A DNA stretch of 64,000 nt from Cricetomys ansorgei (taxonomy: Eukaryota > Chordata > Mammalia > Rodentia > Nesomyidae), in NCBI GenBank assembly GCA_026225945.1, contig JAMJFZ010001812.1:1-64000 (forward strand), read 5' to 3'. The position numbers were made by a program, and so were the translations under genes. Positions 11,685 through 22,679 of this stretch are shown one piece after another. The notes beneath the pieces were generated by a model, which saw only the letters and a program-made list of their open reading frames with translations, had not been told where the DNA came from and did no database searches. Each line of letters starts with the position of its first letter. Positions within the stretch are counted from its first letter, which is position 1.

Positions 11685-11849
11685 TATTATGATTTAAATA
11701 TAGAATATTCCCCATCCACAGACTCATGAACACTTGGGTCCAAGATGGAGGCACTGTTTTGAGAAGTTTTACAAAACCTTGAGAGGTGTACCTCAAAGGA
11801 GGAAGTAGGTTACTAGTGAGTAGTCCTTGGAGGATGTAGCTCAGCCCTG
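11685..11849 (+). mobile_element. MaLR LTR, left half of a split copy
   Basis: TATTATGATTTAAATATAG, then CAGACTCATGAACACTTGG and the GGAGGAAGTAGGTTACTAG core match the 5' half of a rodent MT-type LTR. The sequence breaks at 11849 where LTR-X begins and resumes at 12195. Confidence 0.65.
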
Positions 11850-12194
11850 TGTTGTGGAAGTTTATTTTTTAGTTATGTATAACGTGTTTTATGCACTACT
11901 GCATGAGGGCCTGCCTAGGTCTTGGTGTTTTGTATTGTCTGCATATGTTGGATTTATGTGTGTGTGTGCGGGGGGGGGGGGGGTGTTGATTGGTAATGAT
12001 CTACATGTGCTATCCGTAGAACACCTGAGGAGTTCTGAAAGAATAAATACACCTGAGCTCAGACACTCAGGGTTCCACTGCCGATCGAGTATGGCGCTGG
12101 CCAGGACAGTGGTTTCCTCTGCTGAGGTCTGGCAGGGTTTGCAGTCATGAAATATGCCTTCTTGGCTGAACCGCCACTACAGCGCTCTACTACA
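11850..12194 (+). mobile_element. Solo LTR 'LTR-X', copy 1, inserted in a MaLR LTR
   Basis: A 345-bp block beginning TGTTGTGGAAG and ending CTACTACA (TG...CA) is flanked on both sides by the 6-bp repeat GCCCTG (11844-11849 and 12195-12200). Two more copies lie at 14756-15075 and 37271-37599. Six-base duplications and TG/CA ends fit a class II (ERVK-like) solo LTR. I do not recognise the family name. A run of 14 G lies at 11970-11983. Confidence 0.75.
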
Positions 12195-12372
12195 GCCCTG
12201 TTTCTTGACTTTTGATACACTGTGACCAGCTGCCTTGTTCTTCTGCCGCTGCCATGCTGTCCTCGATGTGCTGGAGAGTATGTCCTCAAACTGCGAGTCA
12301 GACTAAATCCTTCCTCTCTTCCACTGCTTATTGCCAGGATTGGTCAGTGTGGTGAGAAAATTAACTAAAATA
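12195..12372 (+). mobile_element. MaLR LTR, right half of a split copy
   Basis: CACTGTGACCAGCTGCCTTG, CTGCCGCTGCCATGC, CCTCAAACTGCGAGTC and a GAAAATTAACTAA end are the 3' half of the LTR whose 5' half is at 11685-11849. Same strand and correct order. Confidence 0.65.
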
Positions 12373-12619
12373 GGTCACTAAAAATAAAATATTTGAATGC
12401 AAAAACAGCTATAGAACTGTATACAGCAAAAGGACATGGCCACATGAAACATTGTAGGGGAATAAAGACCCCAGAAAGCGAGACAACGGTAGCAGAAGGG
12501 TCACCTCTGGGAAGAGCAGGCGACATGGAAGGAGCAGGGGCAGTTTCACATTTGGGGCATTGTTTTAATTGACTATTCCTAGGCTGCATTCTTTCACTTC
12601 TTGAACAACTTCATCATAT

Positions 12620-12842
12620 CAATTATTTTATCTATATGCACATATGTCTATGTATGTCACACAAGAGAAGTGGCTAAGGATGCCTAAGAGGGGATCAAAT
12701 CCCCTGGAGCTGGACTCATAGGCAGTTGTAAGCTGGACTTATAGGTATAGACCACATGATGTGGGGGGCAGGGAAAAAAACCTTGGGTCCACTACAAGGG
12801 CAGTATCCACTCTTAAGCTGAATCATCTCGCCAGACCTTACT
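12620..12842 (-). mobile_element. B2/B3 SINE, decayed
   Basis: Reverse copy with tail, then GGGATCAAATCCCCTGGAGC, a GGACTCATAGGCAGTTGTAAG core and a CTGAATCATCTCGCCAGACC end. Many substitutions and a poly-A run inside (12776-12781). Confidence 0.6.
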
Positions 12843-12927
12843 TTAATTTGAAAAGAACAATGGCAAACACTGAACAGTTTCAGAGGCCATACAGAGGCAG
12901 CTTGCATTTACCAAAGATAGTGAGTAC

Positions 12928-13293
12928 TGCAGTAGTTTGAATGTGCAATGTCCCCATAGGCTTGGGCATTTGAGCATTTGATCCAGGGTGAATGACACAG
13001 TTTGAAGAAGTGGTACAGCCGTGTTGGAGGAAGTACATCACCAGGGGTGGGTTTTCAAAGTTCACACCCTCACCATACTTCTAGTTTGCTCGTTCTCTGT
13101 CTGCTTTGTATTCCTGGTTACAGATACGGTTTCTCAGCCTCCTGTTCTCGCTGCCTTGCCTGAGCTTGCAGCCATATCTTTTTGCTGTAGCAGACACTAA
13201 TCCCACTGAAAGCACAAATACAAAGAAACTCTTTCTTCTGTAAGTTGCTTCTGGCTATGACATTGATTAAAAGCAACAACAGTAACTAATACA
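12928..13293 (+). mobile_element. Rodent MaLR LTR (MT-type), full length
   Basis: About 366 bp from TGCAGTAGTTTGAATGTGC to GTAACTAATACA. It contains GTTGGAGGAAGTACATCACC, GGGTGGGTTTTCAAAG, a 'gctgccttgcctgagcttgc' stretch and the TTCTGTAAGTTGCTTCTGGC end region. The order is that of a complete LTR. Confidence 0.8.
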
Positions 13294-13689
13294 GACAGCA
13301 AAACATGTAAAAACCCAATCTGTGTATCAAGATACCCATATCCATATCGTCGACATGTGTATTTGTATGTGTGAGGTCCTCTATGCAACATGACTTACTG
13401 GTAACTATCTAATTTCATTTTACTGATTATACTGAGGAAATGGATTTTTTTTCCCCCAGAACATCTATCCATCTTTTCTTTTTCTTAACTTCAAAACAAG
13501 GCCAAGTTGGATTTAACACAAGAACAATTACTTCTACCCCTTCCAGGAGACTCTCGGGGCTTACCCTTGGATGCCAGCAGAGGTGAGTCAGCTCTGATCT
13601 CTGGGAGGCCTTGTTAATGAGACTGGTGTAAGTAGAGAAGGCACTGATCTTGATATGGGGTCAAAAGAAAAGGATGCATAGTGGGGTGG

Positions 13690-13870
13690 ATCAATACGGC
13701 TTTTGGAGTCAGAACAGCATAGTTGGGCATTCTGGTTTTGCCCACTCGTAATGAAATAGGCCAGTGTAATAAATTTGATTCCCCTTGTAAAATGAGGTAA
13801 AAAATAAATGCTTCAGACAGTTAGCACTGAAGGACTGAAGGAGGACCCTTATAATACTTACCTTGAACCT
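13690..13870 (+). mobile_element. MIR SINE
   Basis: TTTTGGAGTCAGAACAGCAT (tRNA-related end), then CCCTTGTAAAATGAGG and CAGTTAGCACTGAAGG-like text match MIR in order. Decayed. Confidence 0.5.
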
Positions 13871-14755
13871 GGCCTAGGCTAGATGCTAAGCAAGGTTGAC
13901 CCTCACCATCTACTACTGTGGGAGACAGGTGGTATGGGATATGCTTTGTCAGAGAGAAGTAGGAACAGTTTTCCTAATGGCTTTGAGCCCATGTGTCTCT
14001 GACCATGGTGGAGTATGAGTTATGTCACCAGAGATTTCAAATCCAGGGTACACAGACACCACTGTGGGCTTCATGTTCCTCATTCCAAGGCTTTTTGGGT
14101 CACTGCAATTGCTTTATTCTTCCATATAAGTAAACACTGGGACATAACCAACTGCATCAAATAAACCTCTAAAATCCCTTAAAAGAAAACACCACCATTT
14201 GACCCCAACTGTCTGTCACTGGTTTAGATTTGTGGTCCTCCCTGAGGGTCTGCCGTGTGGCTGTTTTCTTTCCTATCCTCACCAACCTTTTCAACAGCTG
14301 GTCACACCTTCCTTAGAACACATGGTATCTTGCTGAGAACAGGGCTTACTCACAATTTCCTGGGGTGAATCATAAGCTAAAATAATCCCTTATAAAACCC
14401 AACCCCAGCTCCACCCTTTCATCTCAGTTTGCTCCTCTCCCAGTGGTGCCCAGCAGCATTTGCTCTAGTCAGCCTCTGACATACCCAGTGGGCCTTGGTG
14501 AAGAGTCCTCAGGCAGAAGGAAATGTTCAAGAGCAAGACCGATGGCAGCAAATACAGTCCAGCAAAAAAACACGAGAGTCTAAAGAGGGGTGAAGCCTGG
14601 CCAGGCTTGCTGTGAGCATCAAATCACGTGGTGTAGCATGAGAAGTTCCCGAGACGGTTCTGATGCTTCCTGGTGATGACAATAAAATCCCCTTCTCTTC
14701 CTCTTCATCCTCCCTAAACTTTCATGTGTTTTGTGTACTTACGTAAGCATGTATG
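13871..14755. other. No gene recognised
   Basis: Unique-looking sequence. CCTTATAAAACCCAACCCC near 14390 resembles a TATA element, but nothing around it supports a promoter. Confidence 0.4.
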
Positions 14756-15075
14756 TGCTATATTACGCTTACTGTGTTGGCTCAACAAGGAGACAAGGAG
14801 GCATACTCGCTGGTGCAAACCTTGCCAGACCGCAGCAGAGGAAGCCACCATCACGGCAAGCGCCATACTGGACAGTGGAAACCCAAGCTCGGGTGTTTTT
14901 ACTGATACAGAACCCCTCAGGTGTTCTACTGATAGCACATGCGGATCATCAGCCATCAAACATCCCCCGCAGAAATCCAACACCTGCCGATAATACAAAA
15001 TGCCAAGACCCACGCAGCCCTTCACCCGGCAGTGTGCAAAACAATTATTTCACACATCAGTCAACTTCTACAACA
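14756..15075 (-). mobile_element. Solo LTR 'LTR-X', copy 2, reverse
   Basis: On the minus strand it begins TGTTGTAGAAG and shares with the other copies TGGATTTCTG, TGCTATCAGTAGAACACCTG, GTGATGGTGGCTTCCTCTGC and GGTCTGGCAAGGTTTGCAC. The flanking hexamers TGTATG (14750-14755) and TATATG (15076-15081) agree at five of six bases. The 145-residue frame at 14731-15168 lies mostly inside this repeat and is not a gene. Confidence 0.7.
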
Positions 15076-15429
15076 TATATGTACCAACTGAATGTAGATA
15101 GTCTGAGAAGGGTGTCAGAGAGGTCCCAAACCTGGGTCCTCTGCAAAAGCGGTAAGAGCCATCAGTGAGCTATTGTCTCTCCCTACCCTCTTTCTCCGTG
15201 TCCATCTCTCCCGCCTGGACTTCCTTGTTTCATCCTTCCTCTCTCCCTTCTGACTGCCTCTCCTCCTCCTTTCATGTTCACATTAACAGCAGCCATCATT
15301 ACTTATGGAAATCTCACTGAACGCCGAGTCCTAAGCAGAGGATTCACTCACGTGGCCGCATTTAACCCTTGAAACTATTGAGCAGGGCAGACCACACTAA
15401 ACACTCTGGATTCAGGGCAGTCAACAATT

Positions 15430-15600
15430 GACAGTTAAGAAAACTAGGCTCTTAAGTTCAAATACAGAGTTTGAGATACCATTTGTGACACACTAGGTGT
15501 TGGGCACTGAGCAAACCATTTCCTGCCTGAATTTCTCATCCACAAAATGATGCAATAAACAAATGGTTGCCCTGTTGTGCTGCTGAGAGAGTTAAAACGG
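15430..15600 (+). mobile_element. MIR SINE
   Basis: GGGCACTGAGCAAACCATTT, CCTGAATTTCTCATCCACAA and ATGATGCAATAAAC follow the MIR core ('leave ... cctcatctgtaaaatg'). Confidence 0.5.
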
Positions 15601-15917
15601 CAGGACACAGAGCCCCACATAGAGCAGGGCCCTTCCTCTCATTACCTCTTGTTCCCCCTCTTACATGGGTCCTCACCATAGACCAGAGCTTCCCAACAGG
15701 ATAATGGACATCTTGAAATTTTCCGTGCATGTGTGACACCTAGCTAAATTTTCTAGTGTCACAGTTTTAAAAAATGAAAAAAAAAAAACGGGTGAGGTTA
15801 ACTTTAATAATAAATAGTATTAGCACAGTGCACCTGAAACATTATTATTTGGACACATCGAATAAAAAAAACTCATCAATGAAATATTTCCTATTCTTTT
15901 TTGGTTGTGTTGTGATA

Positions 15918-16022
15918 TATATACACACACACATGCATACACACATATACATATATATACACACACACACATATATACATATATATACATATATACACAT
16001 ATATACATATATGTATATATAA
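15918..16022. repeat. (CA/TA)n microsatellite
   Basis: Alternating ATATAC and ACACAC words over about 105 bases. It sits at the CA-rich tail end of the B4 element that follows in reverse and probably expanded from that tail. Confidence 0.9.
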
Positions 16023-16027
16023 GCTCA

Positions 16028-16265
16028 TGTGTGGGGGTACATGTGTTGGGGTGGTACAGACAAGGGTTGATATCTCCTATCTTTTTGGTCACTCTCTGCT
16101 TTATTTACTGAGGCAGGGTCTCTTGCTGAACCCACCAATTTGGCTGGTCTAGCTAGCAGCTCAGCCTGGGATTTCCCTGTCTCTACTTTCCAAGTTCTGG
16201 GATATAGGCAAACCATCACCACCACGGCATTTATATGGCTACTGGGAATCTGAACACCAGTCATA
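16028..16265 (-). mobile_element. B4 SINE
   Basis: Reverse copy. TTTACTGAGGCAGGGTCTC, CTGAACCCACCAATTTGGC, CTCTACTTTCCAAGTTCTGG and GGCTACTGGGAATCTGAAC match the B1-like and tRNA-like parts of B4 in reverse order. The tRNA end is incomplete. Confidence 0.7.
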
Positions 16266-16404
16266 CTGTGTGGTATGATGGGAATCAGTGTCAGTACTGC
16301 AGACAAGAGGCTCTGTGTGGTGAATGGGGGAGGGGGGTATCCATGCTGATGTTGTAGCCGTGTGCCTCTGACTAAGGACAGGTAGGAACTCTGTCACCAG
16401 AGAC

Positions 16405-16790
16405 ATATTGACTGTCAATGTGACAGGGTCTGGAATCACTTAGGAGAGGTATCTCTGGGCATGCCTGGGAGAGATTGTCTTGATTAGGTTAATAAGGGTT
16501 GAAAGGTTAATAATTAGGTTAATAAGGGATAATAATTGTGAGTGGCACCGATCCATGGGTTGGGTTCAGAACCCAACTCAAAAAACCCAAATAAAAAGCA
16601 AGCAAGCTGAGCAGCAGTGTTTATTGCCTGCTTCCTGACTCCAAACAGGGTGGGATCAGCTGCCTCTCGCTCCTGCTGCCATGACTTCTCCACCATGATG
16701 GCTGCATCCTCAAAGTCAAAATCCTTCCCTCCTTAAGCAGTTTTTGTCAGGTTACTTCATCACGGCAAGAGAAAAGTAAGGCATACAACA
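16405..16790 (+). mobile_element. Rodent MaLR LTR (MLT1-like type)
   Basis: It opens with TATTGACTGTCAATGTGAC and carries GGAATCACTTAGGAGAGG, GGGCATGCCTGGGAGAG, the CTCGCTCCTGCTGCCATGAC region and a GTTTTTGTCAGGTTACTTC end. Inside, ATTAGGTTAATAAGGG occurs at 16483 and again at 16513, a 30-bp tandem duplication. Confidence 0.7.
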
Positions 16791-16829
16791 CGGTAGGCAC
16801 ATCACCTTACCTGGTGGGCTGCCTCCTCA

Positions 16830-18334
16830 GACCGCTCGTATTCCCTCCCAAAATACTTAGCATTTGTCACCAATCAGGGATTTTGCCTTTCCTGGACACC
16901 TCAGGTCACGCTGGCTACATTTCAGTAGCGTGGGAGTCACACATTTCTGGAGGCTGCTGTGATTGACAGGGCAGCAGATGAAGACAGATCAGTGAGGGTA
17001 AGTGATATCTCTCTACTTACACAGTTCAGAAACGGTGTAATCAGAATTCATACCGTATCTGTCTGACTCCAAAGGTGGCCATGAGTTTCTGATGGTCACG
17101 TGGTCAATCCCATGGTACCTCCAGAGCTTTGCGCTATTTCTTTTATGTGTTTATGCAGAAATACTATGTGTGATGGGAGTCTGGAGACGCCATCTTGCTA
17201 ACCAGCCACCACCATGTCTAGCCTGCCATGTATCTCTATGTGGGAACCACCTGTCTCTTGACCTTCAACAGAATAGAAGGCCCAGATGCACCTGGGAACC
17301 ATGTCCCTCCACCCGCACCTCTCCCTGCAGAGGCTGGTGTGTCTTTTGTCCTTTAGCCCAGATTCGTGTCAGCCTTGGCACCTCTGAGATGTCCTCAGGG
17401 AATGTGATGACTAATCAGCGCTGGTCTCTGGGGACAGCACACCACTGGCTTATGCGAGGTGGTAAAGGACACATAAGCCTTGCTGATCTCTTCAAATCAC
17501 TTTGAATTACCTGGCCTGAGTCCATGAATGTCCATCCTCAGGCTCCCTGATCCTTGGGCTATTCTGCAAAGCACAGGGCTGGGATGACCTTCGGGAGAAC
17601 AGCTCTATGTATCAGTCTAGTTTCTGAGTCTGCCTCAGAGCAGGTGGCCGGGAGCCTTGAGATATCAGTCAGAGTCTACTCTGTGCTAAAGACTCCCACC
17701 CCAGATTTTACCATGAAGACAAAGCGACCCAGCACAGAAACTGATCACTGTTGATGTTCCAGTCACCAATGCCAGTGAGGTGGTCTCCGGGATCATATAG
17801 CTTGTGTCCCTTGAGTGAAAATCTAATTAACCGGGGGTCCTGGCATCCAAGAAGCACACGTGGCAAACACCTGCAGTAACCACCCACATTGTAGAGAAAT
17901 TAAAATACCACCATGCCGTATACTGTGTTCATAATTGCTTCTTCTGTCCAGTGCAGCGAATAGATGTTGGTGCGGTTTGCCTTTGAATATCTGTATTTCC
18001 GCGATGAAAAGTAGATGTTTCTATTTAAGTCTCCCACAATTTTATATGTATAAAAACTCACACAATATTTGTACTTCACCCTTAACAACAGTGTGCCATG
18101 TAGATATCATGTAGATCTATAATATGTCACAGGCTGGGAAGCACAGAACTGTCCTGGCTAACGACATGAGTTCTGGAAACCTTTGAGGCTAGCAAGAAAC
18201 GCACAGCCGAACAATCCTTGACAGGGCAGCAGAGAGGCTGCTGACTCGGCTTTGCTGCTTCCTCGGATACACGGCTCGTTTCCTTTCCTGCAGCGGTGAG
18301 CCAACTCCTTTGCGCTGCCACACCATCGCTGAAA
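16830..18334. other. No gene recognised
   Basis: Largely unique. A 137-residue plus-strand frame at 17092-17505 begins with a hydrophobic stretch but shows no known domain, and no splice or codon pattern supports it. Short MIR-like text may occur near 17030. Confidence 0.45.
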
Positions 18335-18505
18335 TGGCAGCTATGACTGTGCCAGACATGGAGGGTTATAGACTTCCACTTTCACAATAACTCTAGCAGA
18401 TGGGAAAGGAAATTAGCAGGAAGTGAAGGAGAGCAATTTATCTACACGGCTGGGACTCAAACCCGGGTCCATCTGGGTTCAGAATTTGAGTGCATACCCA
18501 CCATG
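18335..18505 (-). mobile_element. MIR SINE
   Basis: CTTTCACAATAACTCTAGC, GATGGGAAAGGAAATTAGC and GGCTGGGACTCAAACCCGGG read as MIR in reverse, including the internal promoter box B. One of the clearer MIR copies. Confidence 0.7.
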
Positions 18506-19762
18506 CTAAGGCAACTGGGGAAGCAAATGGCTTATGACCTGTGTACAAAGCACACACGAACAGTGCCCAGGTTTAGGAGAAAAGGATTTAGGTGATGTGA
18601 CAGAAGAAATTAACTAACCACGGATTCAGATTATACCAGCCTGTGTCCACCTCTGTGACCAGTTACTGACAGTCATCAAACTGATGTTATAGACTGTCTC
18701 GGGATCCATCAATCTTAACCTTTTGCAAGGTGGTCCTCTTTGACAGACCTTGTGTCTCTCCAATATGCCCCTACGTCTAGCGTGGACTCAGCAGGGGTCT
18801 CGTACTCCCTCTCTCACTGTCTTCCCCACAATACACACCCATGAGGGGAATGAATGTACCTACCTTAAAACTATGAGGTTCAAATGGAGCCTCGACTCCT
18901 TACACTTGCTTACTTGATAATTTTTCCATAATCCACGTCTCCAACTTGAACAGCAACCACTAGAGAGGACATAGTGAGCAGATTTAGGGTGCTGTCCTCC
19001 AGATCTTACAGCTGCACTTGGCTGCAAAGGAGGAACTAAATGGAACTCAGTCAACATGGTGAGCCACACAATGCACACTGTTCTTGAATTAGGAAATCAC
19101 TCAACCATTCCTACTCATGACTTGAGTCCCACATTGTAACACAAGAAAATAGAATTGGCTTCTGCCGCCTTGGAACAAATCTCAGCCTTCTGTTGATCCA
19201 GAGTGAGAGAAACACACAGTATCATCTGCCCAATCTCACGGTATCTATCTATGGTTTGGGTTGGGTCCAGGCACAATCTTGAATTAAAGGTCGAGACAGA
19301 TGACTCAGAGCTCAGTTGGAAATGCAGGCAAGAAAACAGAGCCATGGAATGGAAAGGGGACATGTATGAGGGTGTGAGAGAAGTAGAAGAGTCAGACACT
19401 CAGATCCACATCCCACCTCTGCTGCCCCGGGAGCTCCCATTAAGCTGTGATGCTGTGGGCAGCAGAGGGCACTGTTAATACAGCCTGAAGTAAACACACT
19501 TGAAACAGATTTACAATAACCTTGTATGGGACGTTTGGGTGGGAAGGTTCATAAAAAAAATAGTTGCAGGTGTATTTTCTCTTATTTTCCAAAACAAGTA
19601 TTAACAAGACTCTAAGGCAGGCTACAGAATGAGACCGAATTTTACATGGAACTTCAAGTTTTTGGAAAACAACACACACATGTGAAGTGATTACTATAAA
19701 CTAACGCCATAATGCTCAATGCTTACATACATACCCGTCTTCATTTCTCATTGAGCAGATGC
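18506..19762. other. No gene recognised
   Basis: Unique-looking sequence up to the ERV LTR. No domain is seen in the short frames (91 to 94 residues) around 19115-19478, which overlap on opposite strands. Confidence 0.4.
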
Positions 19763-20357
19763 TGTTGGACTTCAGAGATCCAAACTGGGACCCCCAGGGC
19801 CCAAACCGGAACGCCGCATCCCCACAGAGACTCACAGACAGGATATCGATGCAAATAGCAAGAGGATTTATTCCAGTATACTGGGGCCGTTCTAACACGC
19901 AGGATAGAACCGACCCCCAAGGGGCAGAAAGCAAGCCTTTTTATCTACCGTTGAAACGGTTGCTAGGCACAAACCGAGTTGGGACAAGTTGATTGGTCCC
20001 CAAATTGTTTTCCCATTCTGATAGGTAGGGGCCAGTTAATCTTTAAACTGATTGGTGCTGGCATATAGCAAGGTTGCGGGCTCCTAGAAAATGTAAACTT
20101 TAGGGTCTTAGTCAATGTGGGTGGGGGGAAGACTCTTAGCCCGAGGCCATGGGCTGTCTACGTGGGGAAACTCTTTTAGCCCAAGGCCGTCTTGTTTGTC
20201 GTAGAAAGTGTTTTTCTTTAACTCTGGGAACTGTTTTGGGTCATGGTGCTCCTGGCATGGGCCTACACAATTTTGGTGCTCTTAGAAGCCTGACTAAAGT
20301 TGGCTGCTTTGGTCTTTTTCTATACTAGGGACCTGAATCTTAAGGTGGGACCCCCAC
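19763..20357 (-). mobile_element. Solo class I (gammaretrovirus-like) ERV LTR
   Basis: A 595-bp block flanked by the perfect 4-bp repeat ATGC (19759-19762 and 20358-20361). On the minus strand it starts TGTGGGGGTCCCACC and ends AGTCCAACA. Promoter-like parts are CCAAT boxes, a TATA-like ATAAAAA (19938-19943 region), AATAAA at 19867-19872 and the following CTCTTGCTATTTGCATC. That layout and the 4-bp duplication fit class I ERVs. There is no internal gag/pol/env, so it is a recombined solo LTR. Confidence 0.85.
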
Positions 20358-20364
20358 AATGCTA

Positions 20365-20520
20365 AGTGATGTCACAATCCACTTGACATGTGAAGAAACC
20401 AGTATGCAGAAACACCAAAGAACTCACCCTATAGTCCCAATAAGAAAGTGGCATAGCTGAGATCTGGGTCCACTGCCTACATGAAAGCCTGTGCTTCTAT
20501 CTGTGATGCTATGCATCATG
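20365..20520 (-). mobile_element. MIR SINE
   Basis: TGTGAAGAAACCAGTATGC, GTGGCATAGCTGAGATCTGG and GCCTGTGCTTCTATCTGTG match MIR in reverse. Confidence 0.55.
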
Positions 20521-20910
20521 GCAGATGCTTTTCTCATCCCAGGAGAAGATCCTTCAGCCACAAGCAGGAAAGGAAAGTATAGTAAGCTCTTATTATCGCT
20601 CTGTCTCAGAATGTCTGCAAAGCAAGGCCTTTTAACCCTGTAGTAGCCTGTTTCCCTCAACAACAGTTCCTGACTTATTCTGGCATAAGTTCTGTATGTG
20701 AAATAGATGTTTTTGCCAGTGGTTAAACAGCCTCTGCATCCTGAAGCTTTGCATATGGTCCACAGTCTTGAACCTCAATGCCAAGCTCAATGCCAAGTAC
20801 CATACAAGTTAGGATTCTGAGATCATCAATCCTCTAAAACAGATGTAGGACATGGTAAGAAATCGAGGAAGGACAGCAAGACAGATAGTAAAGGCTGATG
20901 ACTCAATTTT

Positions 20911-21092
20911 GGTTTTATTTGTTGGTTTGGTTTTTGTTTTTGTTTTTGTTTTTGTTTTGTCTGTTTGTTTTTTGAGACAGGGTTTCTCTGCTGTAACTCT
21001 GGCTGCCTCACTCTGTAAACCAGGCTGTCCTCAAACTCACAGAGATCAGCATTCCTCTGCTGAGATTAAAGGTGTGCGCCACCATCCCCCAA
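20911..21092 (-). mobile_element. B1 SINE with TTTTTG tail
   Basis: Reverse copy. The complement of the A-rich tail appears as a (TTTTTG)n run at 20920-20970. It is followed by GAGACAGGGTTTCTCTGCTG, CAGGCTGTCCTCAAACTCAC and GATTAAAGGTGTGCGCCACC. A moderately diverged full-length B1. Confidence 0.85.
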
Positions 21093-21215
21093 CTTCAAGT
21101 TTAATCCCTAGAACCTACATGGTAGAAAAAGAACAGATTCCCCCAAGTTGTTCTCTGTTTCCAGACATACAAAACGGCACACACATGCACACATGCCAAT
21201 GCCCTGGACACAGCC
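21093..21215 (+). mobile_element. B4-type SINE 3' part
   Basis: TTTAATCCCTAGAACCTACA, TGGTAGAAAAAGAACAGATT and CACACACATGCACACATGCC match the right part of B4-type elements. It abuts the reversed B1 directly, so the B1 may have landed in it. I could not find clean target duplications. Confidence 0.5.
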
Positions 21216-22345
21216 AGGGTACTGTGGTACTCTTCCTGTGAGGTGCCCTTACCTCAGTGTCAGATGTCTCAGATATGTCTTGCATGGCTTGAATCCCATG
21301 TCCAGTCTTGAGTGGGTGGGATAGTTGCTGCATTCTGGTGGGTGGTCTTCAGAGGCTCATGAAATGGCATTAGAAGAATGTGCTGGAGTAAATAGAAGAG
21401 TTCTTTGTAAAGGAAAGGAAGACTGCTCACCGACTGTGTCAGTTAAGGTTCATGGTGGATATCCCCCCTGGATCCTAAGTTCTCAGGAAGTCATTAAGTT
21501 AGGAACTGTTCATCCTTTGAACCTTCTATAAGATCTAGTAGGGAACACAGTATGTAGTAAACGCTCATTAACTGACAAATACAGATTTCAATCAACCAGA
21601 GACTCAGTAGCAAGCAAATAGGATCAAGAAAACCAACAGGCCCCACAGGAGGTAGGGCTTCTGCAGATAACACCAGTGTGAGATTAGAATCCTATCTATC
21701 ACCTCCAAATACCCCACTATGGAATTCTTGACACTTCCAGACCCTTCCTGAAGCACACAGTTCTGGCTAACATTGTTCCTTGTATTTCCAGAGAGTATTC
21801 CACTCCAGACATAAGGTGTATCTATCTTGCAGCCCTTACGTCCTGAACGTACATTGTAAGCCCCCAGGTCAATTTCTTTCCCAGAGATGACAATTATATG
21901 CTGCACCCCTGCCCCCAGCCCCACTCTCCGTGCTGAGGGAAGACCTTGCTAATAGCCCAGACAGCCAGCAACAATCCATCAGATCTGGACTCCAAGGTGA
22001 AACCCACTTGTTATTCCTGACTGGAGACAGTTGGAATCATTGCTTCAGCAGCAGGGAAATGATGATCCGACTCATGCCTGACCACCTCCACAGACGGAGA
22101 ACACATTCTCCCGGAGACAGCACACTCCATCTTCAAGAATTTGGGTGGAAACTCTTTCTTAGGATGAGCAGAGGTGACACATCTATGCCTACTACAACCA
22201 GCCCCTTCGAAATCTTTACGCAAGTCTGCCTGAGGATACCAACAGCAGTTCACAGTTGGGTCTTGGAGAGAAAAAGCAACAAACGTATAAAGGTTAACTG
22301 TAGTTGTGATAGGTTAATGGAAAAACACAATTTCTAACTCTAAAT
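21216..22345. other. No gene recognised
   Basis: Repeat-poor. A 135-residue frame at 21930-22337 on the plus strand has no recognisable domain, and opposing frames overlap it. Confidence 0.45.
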
Positions 22346-22679
22346 TGTGGGGGGAGGGGGGATGCATGTTCATGAAGGGAGTAGACTTGTGTGTGAGTGT
22401 TTGTGGAGGTCAGAGGACAGCTCCAGGGAGTGTTCCTAAGAAAAACTGTCCATTTTGCTTTTTGAGACTTGTCTCTCACTGGGATGTGGGACTCACCAAT
22501 TAAACAAGGCTGTCTTGCTAGAGGTTCCAGAGAGATGTCTGTCTCTGCCTCCCCAATACTGATATTATTACCAGCATGCCAACAAATCCAGATTTTTTTT
22601 AATGTGGGTTTTGAGGATCAGACTCAGGTCCATGCTTGAGTGGCAAGTACTTTACTAACTGGGCCACCTCTCCAGCCCC
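22346..22679 (-). mobile_element. B4 SINE
   Basis: Reverse copy: GTGGAGGTCAGAGGACAGC, TTGAGACTTGTCTCTCAC, CTGTCTCTGCCTCCCCAATA, GTGGGTTTTGAGGATCAGAC and GGGCCACCTCTCCAGCCCC. All parts are in order, which makes this a near-complete old B4. Confidence 0.85.

Noticed and set aside
14385..14410. TATA-like CCTTATAAAACCC considered as a promoter
   Set aside because: An isolated TATA-like word without an initiator, CpG island or exon nearby is expected by chance in 64 kb.
14731..15168. A 145-residue frame on the plus strand
   Set aside because: It runs antisense through LTR-X copy 2. The other copies do not keep the frame.
17092..17505. A 137-residue frame with a hydrophobic start
   Set aside because: It resembles a signal peptide superficially, but there is no recognisable domain, no Kozak or splice support, and opposite-strand frames are just as open.
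21930..22337. A 135-residue frame
   Set aside because: No known domain and low protein-like character. Treated as chance in unique DNA.
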